From positions 969,082 to 1,033,081 of the forward strand of contig BCKK01000001.1 of NCBI GenBank assembly GCA_001600615.1: DNA of 64,000 nt. The letters run 5' to 3'. Below are positions 10,822 through 20,768 of this stretch, piece after piece. Every line of letters starts with the position of its first letter. Position 1 is the first letter of the stretch. The position numbers were made by a program, and so were the translations under genes. The notes under the pieces are model-generated. The model made no database searches and was not told the origin of the DNA. It worked only from the letters and a program-made list of their open reading frames with translations. This DNA comes from Dioszegia crocea. Taxonomy: Eukaryota; Basidiomycota; Tremellomycetes; Tremellales; Bulleribasidiaceae.

Positions 10822-12603
10822 CTACAGCTTCGACATCTGCAATGCCTTATCCTCGGTCAAGTGCGCATCCACCACATCGTCGTGGTCGACGGGTTGTTCG
10901 GGCACGAGTTGAATCAAGAAGTAGAGGCAGGGAAGGGCGGCGGCGAAGAAACCGATGTTGACATACATGGGGATGTTCTTGTTGGCAGCGCTGGCGTTGA
11001 TACCGTAGGAGATGGCCCTGGAGGGTTAGATATTGTCTGCACGATATGAGGACCAAACTTACTGTCCCATGGTTTCGAAGCACCTGAAGAGACCACCTGT
11101 TCGAGATGCAGACTTGGAGTCGGTGGTGAAGGTGCCGAGAATCCAGTAGATGGACAACTGGCACCAGTAGGAAGTGACCTGCATGATGGCGTAGGGCATG
11201 TAGGCTTCGGCCCATCGGGCACCGTGACTAGAAGAGTCAGCCATGGCCCGTGCAGAGAGAAGCCCAAACTCACATTCCGTAGTCCCAAGCCGTGAGGGGG
11301 TCGGTCTGCTTTGCGATCTGGATGCAGACCCAAACGAAGGATCCACCCTGTGGGATCACCCACATCATGACGCAGATCCAGGCACGCTTCTTCTGAGACC
11401 AGCGGGTCTGGTCCAGGATCAATTTACCGTAGGCGACGACAAGGGGGACAGTGAAGGAGGCTAAAGATCAGCGGGATAATGGCAGTGTGGAGGATAAGAC
11501 TTACGGACGATCAATGAAGACACGGCACGAGATCGGACCGAGAAGTTGAGGGAGAGGTAGGTACCGAAGGTGCCGCCGATGAAGAAGGAGTAGAAGGCGG
11601 GGAGGAACATGAGCCATGTCTGTCTTGTCAGCCTTGCCAATGTGTGAACGTACCCTTCTGGTCTGAGCGTGCTTCCACAGAGCCTTAAACTCCTTGCCCC
11701 ATGACACGTCGGGGGAAGCAGGGATACGGTGGCCGTCCGGCCTGCGGACCTTGGAGGTGGGGGAGAGGAGTAGGGCGTAGAAGATACCGGTGCACTCGAA
11801 GGCAATGAAGATGATGTAGGTGGACCATGCGATACCACCGGCCTGACTGTTGACGTAGTTGGTCGCGAAGTTGATGGCACCGCCCATGATCGAACCAGAG
11901 TTACGCATGGCGGACCAGATACCGAGGTAGAGCCCTCGGTCGTTGGGTGGGGGGTAGGACAGCATGGCGGTACTCTCTCCGACGTACAAGAAACCACTGG
12001 TGATACCACCCAGAGCCTGAGAGTCAGCAGGATAGAGGCACACCGCAAAGAAGACTCACCCTTGCGAAGAGCAAGTACCAGTCGACACCCAGACGGGCAC
12101 GAGTGTAGTAGCCACTACCACCGAGGGGGAAACCCATGGAACCGATAAGACAAGTCCACTTGATACCGAGTTTGTTGACAATGGGTCCACCGAACAGGGT
12201 CATGAGGCAAGACATGGCGTAGTTCAAGGCTTGGGCAAGGTTGGCAAGGTAGGGTGTGGAGAGACCACCTCCTCCCAAGTTACTGATGGCGTCGTTCATG
12301 GATGGTCCAACGAACGAGAGACTGTTGTCAGCAATGAACAAGGCCAGGGACTCACGCTCCGAAAAGGATCATCTGAAGAAGGACTCCACGGTAGAACTTG
12401 GTGGTCTTGGAAGCGACCAGATACTTCTGGTCAATCTCCTCGAACGGATCATGCTCCTCGGTGTTGTCGACAGCGTAGACGGTGTCATTGGGACCAGCAG
12501 GCTGCTTGTTGTCAAGCTTGTCGAGGTCGCGCTCGGATTCGATAGTGGTCACGCCGGGGACGCCCGCAATCTCGTCTTTGGGGTAGGATGGGATGGCTGA
12601 CAT
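10822..12603 (-). CDS. UNC93-like MFS transporter, copy B
   Basis: Paralogue of the gene at 8403-10168, with the same layout. It starts MSAIPSYPKDEIAGVPG at ATG 12603, then an acidic tail (FEEIDQKYLVASKT) and the shared GVLLQMILFGA helix start. The blocks NLGGGGLSTPYLANLAQAL, LFGGPIVNKLGIKWT, GSGYYTRARLGVDWYLLFAR and GLYLGIWSAMRNSGSIMGGA follow. The C-terminal tail reads LVPEQPVDHDDVVDAHL and ends with a short KALQMSKL not shared with copy A. The long uninterrupted middle exons and the identical placing of short introns show recent shared ancestry. The N-terminal tails differ most, which may affect sorting or turnover. Substrate unknown. Confidence 0.8.
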
Positions 12604-13567
12604 TGTGAATGGAAGTGGGGTGTGTGGGTAGGTGAGACAGATAGCGAGTGGACCTTTGTAGGTATGACAAGGCGGGGCCTATCTGCTCACTCTACACCAA
12701 TCAGCCGATGCGTATAGGAGTAGATATGTCGGGCACCGCAGCGGTAACTTGCGCCGGTGCCGAATTCACCGAAGCATTGTGATATTCTCGGCCTGCTGCC
12801 AGCCTGCAGCTGGGACTCTGGTCTGCTGACTGTGTTAGCCGTCGGAAGTGGTTTCTTCCAGATAAGGCAAATATCGATTGCAGGCGTTGAATAGATAACG
12901 CGCAGAGTAACTCCGGTATTGACCCGGAGAAAACAAGTTCCGTCGGAGCGATTTGCCGTCTCACTGCGAAACTGCCTCCAATGTGCAGCAATGCATATGC
13001 ATCGATAATGAGCAGGCTCTACTCGTAGGGAGCACTCATAATGCCCCAGTGTATATGCATAGGTGGGATGTGGACTCGACGCGAGTGTGCTAAGTATATC
13101 ACAGAGGATGAGGCGGGCAGATCTCATTCCGTTAAGCATGCCGGCATGTGTGCTTTCCCCGCTTTTCCCCAGAATAGAACAACTCGGAACAGCCCGGAAC
13201 AGAACCGGAACGCTCCGGAACCGAACAGAAGAGTGGGGTAATGCGGGGTAGATGATTACGTTTGAATTCAGTTTCGCGGAGGGTTTATGCTTCACAGTCA
13301 AATGAGAACTTTGAGAACGAGTGCATAGATTGAGCTAAGAGGTCCATTGTTACCAACTGAAACATAGTTGCTCAGTAGTGGGAAGTGGTCAGCACGACGC
13401 TCAACAGGCAGCTTGAAGAATCCAACCTTGGCTTCCCCCGCGGGACGCTCGACAAAGGCACCCCGACAGTGCGTCCCCATGATGGCTTCCATGGATGCAT
13501 CTCAGTCTGCTCTACAACGGTACAACCGTCCCTCTATTTCCCATACCAGCTTTCCCGGAACACAGGC
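12604..13567. promoter_or_regulatory. promoter region of UNC93-like copy B
   Basis: A 964-bp gap between the start of transporter copy B and the stop codon of RAC1, both minus-strand. No coding exon was recognised. It contains the phased CGGAAC array listed separately and an A/T-richer stretch near the RAC1 end that is probably RAC1 3' untranslated sequence. The upstream position makes it the likely regulatory region of copy B. Confidence 0.4.
13185..13221 (+). repeat. four helically phased CGGAAC hexamers
   Basis: CGGAAC occurs at 13185, 13195, 13206 and 13216, that is, every 10 or 11 bp, one turn of B-DNA. Regular spacing on one face of the helix suggests a multi-site binding element for a transcription factor, although a decayed microsatellite is possible. 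It lies about 580 bp upstream of the UNC93-like copy B start codon and about 350 bp past the RAC1 stop. Confidence 0.5.
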
Positions 13568-14612
13568 TTAGAGAATGACACAGTTCTTCTTCTTGCGCTT
13601 GCCAGCTGCCCCGGCTCTCTCGCCTGGGGGTTGCAAGACTGCCCGGATAGCTTCGTCAAAGACGTTCTTCAGACCCTTTTGCCTATATTTGTCAGCTGCG
13701 AACTCTTGAAACATCGGTCTTCAAGTCCCCGTATCCGTGATCTATGTAACACACACGCCAGGCAGAAAGAACGACCGGCCCCGAACTGCCAACCCGAACG
13801 CCAAACAGCCCCATCGCCATGGCGTCTCCTGTAAAGCCTTCCGAAAAGTACTCACGTTTTACTACTAGCCTCCAGGTACTTGACCGCCCCGACCTCTCTA
13901 GCACACTGCATTCCCATCGAATAAGATATAGGCGTAAATCGCCGCTCTTTCAGCCGTTGGAGGGTCACGGGGTCATCTCGCAAGTCGAGCTTGGTGCCGA
14001 TGAGGATGAGAGGGGTGTTGGGGCAGTGATGGGATATTTCAGGGAGCCACTGGTGGGTTAGCATATAGTCAACGAGCTAGATGTAGACGCACTTTAGTCC
14101 GGACGTTTTCGAAACTTGGGGGAGAGACGAGAGAGAAGCAGACTAGGAAGACGTCGGTTTGGGGATATGAGAGGGGGCGTAAACGACTATAATGTCAGCG
14201 CTGGCTCTTGCATTGGTCCGCAGGTATATGTCGAGTCGCAAAACTCACTCGTAGTCCTCCTGGCCGGCTGTATCCCACAATCCTAGCGATATTGGCCGTC
14301 CGTCCACTAAAACCGACGCCGAGTAATTGTCAAATACCGTGGGGACATATCTGAATGTCAGCAAAGTCGTTGATGTAGTAGAGCCAGACGTACTCTCCAG
14401 GGAAAGCGTTGGTTGTGTATGATATCAGTAGGCAGGTCTGGGAGTCAGTACCGGATTAGTTCAAGGGGTGGTAATTTCGGTCGACAGTGGACTGACCTTG
14501 CCCACAGCTCCGTCACCGACTACAACACCTAGCTCATCAGCCCAGAATACAACATGACACGGAAAGGCAGAGACGAACACTTTATACTTTGTATATGAGC
14601 GTACGACGCCAT
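13568..14612 (-). CDS. RAC1: Rho-family small GTPase Rac1
   Basis: Membrane-anchored GTP switch for polarity, hyphal growth and morphogenesis. ATG 14612 gives [12 protein letters not shown], then the P-loop [10 protein letters not shown]. Next come [18 protein letters not shown] with the switch I effector region ([14 protein letters not shown]), the switch II block [39 protein letters not shown], and the guanine-specificity motif GTKLDLRDD. The Rac/Cdc42 insert helix region ([20 protein letters not shown]) and [11 protein letters not shown] follow. The tail is polybasic (KRKKKN) with the CaaX box CVIL, whose final Leu predicts geranylgeranylation. Several small introns interrupt the N-terminal half, including one inside the P-loop region. 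Rac is preferred over Cdc42 because of [18 protein letters not shown] and the basic tail. A DH-BAR-SH3 GEF at 42650-48311 could act on this family. Confidence 0.9.
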
Positions 14613-15689
14613 GATCAACTGTTCCTGAGATCGGGAAGAGCCTGGGGACTTGTTTCGGTCGAGGTGAAGCGAATTTCCGATTGGTCTTTAGCGTCGTACC
14701 TGGGCCCTGGTATCGGGGACTCTTTGTTGCTCTTTAGCACTGTTGAGGGTGATATATGCACAGTAGAAGGAGATGTCTCGGAGTGGAACCCGACGCGACA
14801 GATTTGGACGCGTTATTTGCATGGTTCCGCTCGCAACCGTCAAACTGCGCAAACGCCGATGGGCTGTGTTTTGGTTACTTCATCGATGCGAAAAACTGCG
14901 CCAGAGCACTCTACATCTCTCCCACCTGCTTCATCAGTGTCGAAACATGCCAAGATTGAAAAGTATGTCGCTTGGAAGACAGAGATGTGTCTGGATTCGA
15001 AGGGATACTCACGGTTGTGGGGAGAGGTAGGCTCGACCAATCCTCCGACTTTGACTTTGTACAGGTACATGAGTAGGATATATTGACAGTGTACAGCGAA
15101 GCTGGGCTTGGGTCGAGCCTATTGACAATGCTGACTGCGGGTTGTGTAAAGGGTCCGATGGCTCTTCAACAAGCTTTCATCCAACAGCCAAGGCGTAAAG
15201 GAGGGAGGTGTGGAGCAAACCTTGTAAGCTCGGTCGTTACGCGTCCCCGGATCCCCAGCGATGTCTTTATCAATCCTAACCTCAACAACAACGACGACTT
15301 CCTTCAACTCGCCAATATGCCACCGACGCGCGAGCAGCGGCTCGTGCACCAAGCCTGCCTTGAAACGCTTGGTTTGAAACAAGTGGCTGCTGAAAGGAGC
15401 GCTCTTTGTGCCTGGCGGCTGGTAGGTGAAAGGAGACTGCTCGTGTATGCCGGACGGACCGGAGGGCCCACACTGGGGCAACCCCTCTGATGCTGCGGGA
15501 GTGCTGTTCCGACATCCTCGGCCTTGTTACTCAAACAGGGATACGGACACCGGGACTCCTCATACACACATTGGAGCTGTGTGGCCGGGTGCATTTACAG
15601 GAAAGACCAAACAGACCACGGCGCTTGCAGGTGAGTATTCTACATCGTTCACCTGCTGCGTCTGATGAAGCTGTAGTACGACGAGAAGA
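14613..15689. other. unresolved region with conflicting frames on both strands
   Basis: About 1.1 kb between RAC1 (-) and the next plus-strand gene. On the minus strand, 15119-15481 stays open with an exon-like segment (RRWHIGELKEVVVVVEVR). Near 14930-15012 a well-formed GTGAGT...CTGATGAAGCAG intron would join VGGLVEPTSPHN to a short C-terminus ending at about 14840. On the plus strand, 15083-15490 is also open. An intron-like GTGAGT...GCTGTAG segment at 15631-15676 sits just upstream of ATG 15690 and may belong to that gene's leader. No domain was recognised and no complete model could be built. It may hold a small unknown gene. Confidence 0.3.
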
Positions 15690-17027
15690 ATGGGATCCGC
15701 GCCAGTCAGCTGTCACTCGCCATCCGCTTCCTCCTCCACTCCTCCCGCCGGTCATGTCCAATACTCGGTCACAATCACCACCTCCGCTCTGCCCCTATCC
15801 TCCTTTTCCGGCTCATTCATTCTCACTCTACACCCCACCCAAGGTCAGCCCGTAAGCTATGACTACCCCTACGGCCGCTTTCTCCGCGGATCTGCGGTCC
15901 GATTCCACATTGCCGTACCTGGCGACTTCATCATTTCACAAGTATCGATCCAAGCAGGATATCTCATTGGCGTGGCGAAATGGCGGATCAACTCCATCAG
16001 GCTATTGTCGCATACCCCTGTAACGCGTGAGCTGGGGAGTGGCCCATACACCGTTCCCGGATTCGCCCGTCCCCCATCCAGCATCCCCCTCCGCCCCATT
16101 CCTATCCAAGCCAACTCCCACGCTGGCGGTTCTGCCATCCTACACATCTGGCTACCGTCTTGGAACCGTGCCCTTCGCCAACCCACTCCTGTCCACACCC
16201 GAGAGCATGAGATGTCATGTATATCCTCCATCTCCTCATCTGCTACACTCGTAGAGTCCGATCAGGATCCGAGGGGATGGACCATCGATCAATGGCTCAA
16301 ATCCCCACCTGATCAGATGATCGAGCATCAATCAGCCAAGGCTACCCCACCCTCCACCCCACTTGCCCCTGTACTCCTCTCATCGCCTCGATATGCCTCT
16401 TGGGGACATGCTTCACTATCCGTCTTCCCCACCTCCTCTCCATCCTCTATTTTGCCATCATCCTACATCTCCGTCTGGCCAGCCGAGCTATCGCCATCCA
16501 TTCCCCTCCCCCGATTCTTCCATCACATTCGCAAACTGCACTGCAAATCAACCTGGTCACCCTCGCTCGAGAAAGACATACTGGAAGAGGACGGTCCTCC
16601 GGACATCGAGCTACACATTTTGGGCATGAATGCAGAGAAGCTGCAAAGGTGGGCAGAGAGTGAAAGGAAGAGAGCGAGAGGGTACACACCTCTGAGCTGG
16701 AACTGTGCCGAGGTGGTATGGAAAGCCATACGTGTGGGGCTGGAGGATGGGGCTTGTCAACGGGAGGGCATATTGGGGACTGATGATGGGAGGGAAGGAG
16801 ATTCTGGGCAGAAGCGCCAGAGCTGGTTACAATCCCCCTCATCAAAGACCAGGTCAAAGGTCAAACGTTGGGAGATGGAACCCTTCGTTCGCGAATTGAC
16901 GACTCGTCGACCAGAAAAGATTGTCGAGGGGTTTCCTGGGAGGATAGCGGAGTGGACGGGAACGAAGGTGCCTGCGGACCTTGAGGTGATCGTAGACCGA
17001 ATGAGAGTAGATGGATATTGTATGTAG
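15690..17027 (+). CDS. protein with a permuted NlpC/P60-like (papain-fold) C-terminal domain
   Basis: A single-exon gene of 445 residues; function unknown. Residues about 22-107 form a beta-rich block (HVQYSVTITTSALPL, SFILTLHP, YGRFLRGSAVRFHIAVPGDF, VAKWRINSIRLL) that resembles a PLAT/C2-like sandwich. A Ser/Pro-rich linker (about 170-230) follows. The C-terminal domain has WGHASLSVF (His240), then SYISVWPAE (259-265), DIELHILGMN and finally YTPLSWNCAEVVWKAI (Cys339). The order His, aromatic W-P, Cys with NCA-hydrophobic is that of circularly permuted NlpC/P60-type folds, in which the Cys and His would be catalytic. The enzyme activity could be a thiol hydrolase or transferase; this is inference. 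No signal peptide or membrane helix is evident. Its 3' end (GMSTRMDIVC-like repeat of the leader near 17025-17105) repeats part of the last codons. Confidence 0.6.
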   Translation: MGSAPVSCHSPSASSSTPPAGHVQYSVTITTSALPLSSFSGSFILTLHPTQGQPVSYDYPYGRFLRGSAVRFHIAVPGDFIISQVSIQAGYLIGVAKWRINSIRLLSHTPVTRELGSGPYTVPGFARPPSSIPLRPIPIQANSHAGGSAILHIWLPSWNRALRQPTPVHTREHEMSCISSISSSATLVESDQDPRGWTIDQWLKSPPDQMIEHQSAKATPPSTPLAPVLLSSPRYASWGHASLSVFPTSSPSSILPSSYISVWPAELSPSIPLPRFFHHIRKLHCKSTWSPSLEKDILEEDGPPDIELHILGMNAEKLQRWAESERKRARGYTPLSWNCAEVVWKAIRVGLEDGACQREGILGTDDGREGDSGQKRQSWLQSPSSKTRSKVKRWEMEPFVRELTTRRPEKIVEGFPGRIAEWTGTKVPADLEVIVDRMRVDGYCM

Positions 17028-17200
17028 GGAACGGCGGGGTCGACGGGTGAAGGTGGCGGTGGACTTGGAGGTGATTGTAGAGCGAACGAGAGTAGATGGA
17101 TATTGTATGTAGATGAGGGATTGATTGTATGGTGTCAAGTCAGATTTTGTAACACTGCTGTGGGTGCCCATCTAGACAATGCATGTACGATGAGCCTGTC

Positions 17201-18650
17201 TTATGCCTCGACGTACGCTCGGAACAGCAAGAGTCCCTCGCTGGATTCCCATGTGACCTCCTGGCCGGCACCGATCACCAGGACGTCCCCTTTGGCGATG
17301 TCCTCTGCGCCACTCTCTTCCGCTTGCCACACAGCACGCCCCTTCCCCGCAGTGACCACAACGATGCTTGGTCCATCGACGGCGTTGTGTGCCGACTTGT
17401 CGCCATCGTCCAACTCGACACGCAGCACCGAAAACTCTGCGATTGGTGGGTCATACAGCTGACTCTTGCCACTTGAGTCGCGCTTCCAGGTCTCGGGTTG
17501 GAGTAGCTGATTGGACCCCGGGCCAGCTTCATATGTCAACATGGAGACTAGGGTGTCGACATCGCGCAATTTAGGAGTGAGACCTGCGCGAACAACATTG
17601 TCCGAGGTTGCCATACATTCGATGATGTCTGAAGTTAGCTTAGTTGTGGGATGGCTTACCTCCTGAGATGTACGCGTGGGGCATGTTGGCGCCCAAGAAA
17701 GCCGCCTCGCCTTCTTTGAGCTGCACGACGTTGAGGAGGAAGATGCACAGAATCCCCACATCTCCAGGGTATTGCTCGTTGAGCAGAATCGCCAGATCCA
17801 CCAAATCCTTCTCGCTCTCTGCAATCTCTTTCTTGGCCTCGTACCGAGATAAAAGATCGGATAGGACGGACTGCACTTTCGTCTCCGGGGCGGACATGAA
17901 GGCGCCAAAGATCTTCTGAAGGAGTTCCTTCTGCTCGGAAGAAGGCGTGGATTTGGACGGTGAGAACGATGAGGGGTTTGGCGGACGAGTGGTAGGTAGG
18001 GACAGCGAGGAGGCGAGCGCTTCGACAAGCTCTGCGGGGACTAAGGTGGACAGCTCGGGGACGGAGAGGAGGTGTAGAAGTATTGTCGAAAGGGGGAGGA
18101 AGTTCAAAAAGGCGAGGAAGGGGGTGAGGGCAATTGCCATTTCAGGCTTATGGTTGTTGTCTATGGGTCAGTCAAGGGCAAGGTCAATTTTGGCGCAAAA
18201 CCTAAACTCACCCTTGTAAATATCTGGCCGTTCCTTGAACAAGCGCTCAGCAAGCGGCTTATCCGGGTGCGCTTGGATACTCAGGGCCGTGCCGATGCTC
18301 AGCACCTTAAAGAGGAAGGGCAGTGAACCGTCCTTGGTGTCGGGGAACGCTTGGGCTACGGAAGAGCCGATCAGAGATGGCGAGGCAGCGAGAGTTTCGG
18401 ACAATGTTTCAGAAGAGGATGTAAGTCTGGAAGGCACATTGGGATGAGTTCCCATCCAGAGCTAGGGGTCAGCGGCCACTCCACAATTCTTATAGCAAAA
18501 CAAAATCACCTCGGCATATGTCTTCTCCTCATCCACCTTGAAGTCCGGGATACACGTCTCGCCGAGCTGCGCAGCTAGACTGGCAGATCCCTTTTTACCC
18601 CACGCGTAGGATTGGATACCTGGGGTGATCTTGAATACGGGCGGCGTCAT
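17201..18650 (-). CDS. mannose-6-phosphate isomerase (type I, zinc-dependent)
   Basis: Cytosolic enzyme interconverting fructose-6-phosphate and mannose-6-phosphate, feeding GDP-mannose for glycoproteins, mannans and capsule-like polymers. ATG 18650 begins MTPPVFKITPGIQSYAWGKK, the family N-terminus. Other motifs are LWMGTHPNVPS, FLFKVLSIGTALSIQAHPDK (zinc-binding Gln/His), NHKPEMAIALTPF, AFLGANMPHAYISG and ECMATSDNVVRAGLTPKLRD, which carries the active-site Arg region. The C-terminal cupin half ends LLLFRAYVEA before the stop at 17201. Four introns of about 40-60 nt are placed at YAE|LWMG, DIYK|NNHK, SGG|DIIEC and the like. Length and motif order fit type I PMI closely. Confidence 0.93.
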
Positions 18651-18807
18651 GGCGAATGGATCAAGTAATATGGTCGAACAGGACAAGCTGAGAACATGAT
18701 TGAAAAGTCGCGTCTGGATCTGAGAGATCTCGGACCGGATCCGGAAGTCGACTGAGTGTCGGTCAGTTTGATGGCCTCTGATGAACCAGTACTATAGCTA
18801 CAAGTGT

Positions 18808-20373
18808 CTATGATGTCTCTCTATTCCGATCGTACACCTTATAAGATCCCCAGATGGCCAGACACGCCACCAGGCTTGCACCAGAGAACGCGTAGAAGAC
18901 ATTCCCCTCCCCTTGATTCCCGCTCCGGAGGTACTGCTGCAGGGGTAGAAATACGGTCCCCTAGAAAGTCAGCGTTTGCTTGATGCTTGCTGATAAGTCC
19001 AGCTTACAGCAGTGAAGTTGGTCAACCAATTTATGCCCACACCCACACTCCCCACTGCAGTCCTTGCCTCGGGCGGCACGACCTCGCTCAGAACGACCCA
19101 CGCCATGGGCGCCAAGCCGACGCTGAAGGCAATGATGAATGATATCACTGCCGTCCCAGACAGGGCCTGATTGTGGGTATTGAGACCTATTCCCAAGAGC
19201 AGGGAGAATAGGGCGGTACCGAGAGCGGAAATGATGAGGATACGTTTTGTTCCGAGTGACTATAGGTTAGCTGTGAGACTTGTGCTCATATGCAAAACTT
19301 ACAGAAGGCAAAAGACCTGGCAGGAAGTTAAATGGTATCCCAACTCCCATTATTCCCAGCACGACAAGCTTGGAATCCCCACCAAAGACGGGCTGAAGAA
19401 TGCGGGAGGAGAAGTAGACGACTGCTGAGTGAGCTTGGATACGAGCGGGAGTCGATTCACATACCTGGGGATATACCACATGCCTGCTGGGCGCATTGAG
19501 CGACGCATACGACGAGAACTATACGTCAGGCCGGTCCTTCATTGCTTAGCGACTCACAACCTGATTTCAGGGCCGAATCAGTGGAAGTGAACAGCTCCCT
19601 AACGCTAATCATCTGCGTTTTCTGTCCTGGAATGTAAGCTTTATTCTTTCGTCCACGCTTCACTCACCCTCTTCTCCCAGCAATGCGCTGCCCTCGTCGG
19701 GATCGTGATCCACCGCGCCGTCGTCCTTCACGAAAAGCCCAAGACCCAAAAGCAGGGCGGCGATACCAACCGCGATAAGCAACTCCACCCGCCAAAGCCT
19801 CGGCTTTGCCAACGCCAGTGACAGGCTTTGAGCAAACAGCATGCCCATCCCAATAGACGATTGATGCAGAGTACCGAAAGCCGTGCGATACTTTTCTGGC
19901 GCAATCTGCGCAAGGAGTGGCGGGATAGTGACAAGGACAAGACCCGATGCGATTCCAATGATGATTCTGCTGTCAGCTATGGATGACTTATGGCTTACCT
20001 GCCCGCTATTACCATCCACAATCGGGTAGCCGCAGCGACGGCTAGAGCACCGATCATGAATGCAACCTCCGCTATACGCAAGGTGCCCACCCTGTCGTAG
20101 CGGCGAGAAATCGAATCGGCGCTGAGTGATCCCGCAAGACCGCCTAGTGTAAACACAGTGACTGCAAAGCCGAACTGGTTGTCCTGGTCGATGAGCTCAT
20201 ATGTAATGTCAGGTACTTACCGATATATTTAGGCAGTCCCATCGCCTACCCTCACCACTTCCATTGCAGACCACTGCGTCCTGCACGCCATTGAGAGACG
20301 CAATATGGTACCCGTATGTCGCAGAATGTGCGATTGCCCAGAGGGCTTTTGCAGTATGTTTCGCGGTAGACAT
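18808..20373 (-). CDS. MFS sugar-porter-family carrier, Vps73-like
   Basis: A twelve-helix-type carrier of the sugar porter family, close in style to yeast Vps73/YBR241C, a vacuole-associated protein. ATG 20373 begins MSTAKHTAKALWAIAHSA and runs through YGYHIASLNGVQDAVVC. Later come TVFTLGGLAGSLSADSISRR with the Y-D-R-x-G variant of the D-R-x-G-R-R loop, IIIGIASGLVLVTIPPLLAQ and EKYRTAFGTLHQSSIGMG. The middle loop (DHDPDEGSALLGEEGE) contains an acidic dileucine E-G-S-A-L-L motif of the kind used for vacuolar or lysosomal sorting. The second half has AWVVLSEVVPPEARTAVGS and INWLTNF, the usual P-E-x-R signature. The classical P-E-S-P-R-W-L motif was not seen. It ends SYKVYDRNRETS. Substrate not predictable; vacuolar location is inference. 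Confidence 0.75.
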
Positions 20374-20768
20374 ACTGTCACATGAAGATGGAAGGGCGAC
20401 AACGAGAGTCAGGCAAGGCTACAGTGTTGATGGTGTCGATCTCGATCGGGCCGGAGTTGACCGACCGCAACCTGCCGGTCTATTCTGGCCTCGCTGATAG
20501 TCGCTGGTGTCTCAGGCTTCGGACATCATCCTCGAGGATGAAAGCTGCCCCTCAGCAGCGGGAAATGAGGTTCCCAGTTGGCGGATGCACGAGAACATCG
20601 CTGTGAGATGGAGCTCGAAGCGTGTATGGCGAAAGGCACTTACCTAATTTGTGGTGCCTGGCCCGGTTCAACTAAACCTTAATTTCGCTCAAGCTTTGTC
20701 CTTTTGTATCCCTGCAGCGTTGGTCGATCAACTTGACATCGCCTCTTGAAGGCATACTTCTTACCAGA
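20374..20768. promoter_or_regulatory. shared divergent promoter, Vps73-like / O-fucosyltransferase-like
   Basis: 395 bp between two head-to-head start codons. The part close to 20700-20768 is pyrimidine-rich, as in other leaders of this window. No specific binding site was recognised. Confidence 0.45.

Noticed and set aside
12687..13301. Minus-strand open frame of 204 codons in the promoter of UNC93-like copy B
   Set aside because: No ATG-based start of quality, no domain, and it covers the phased repeats; likely chance.
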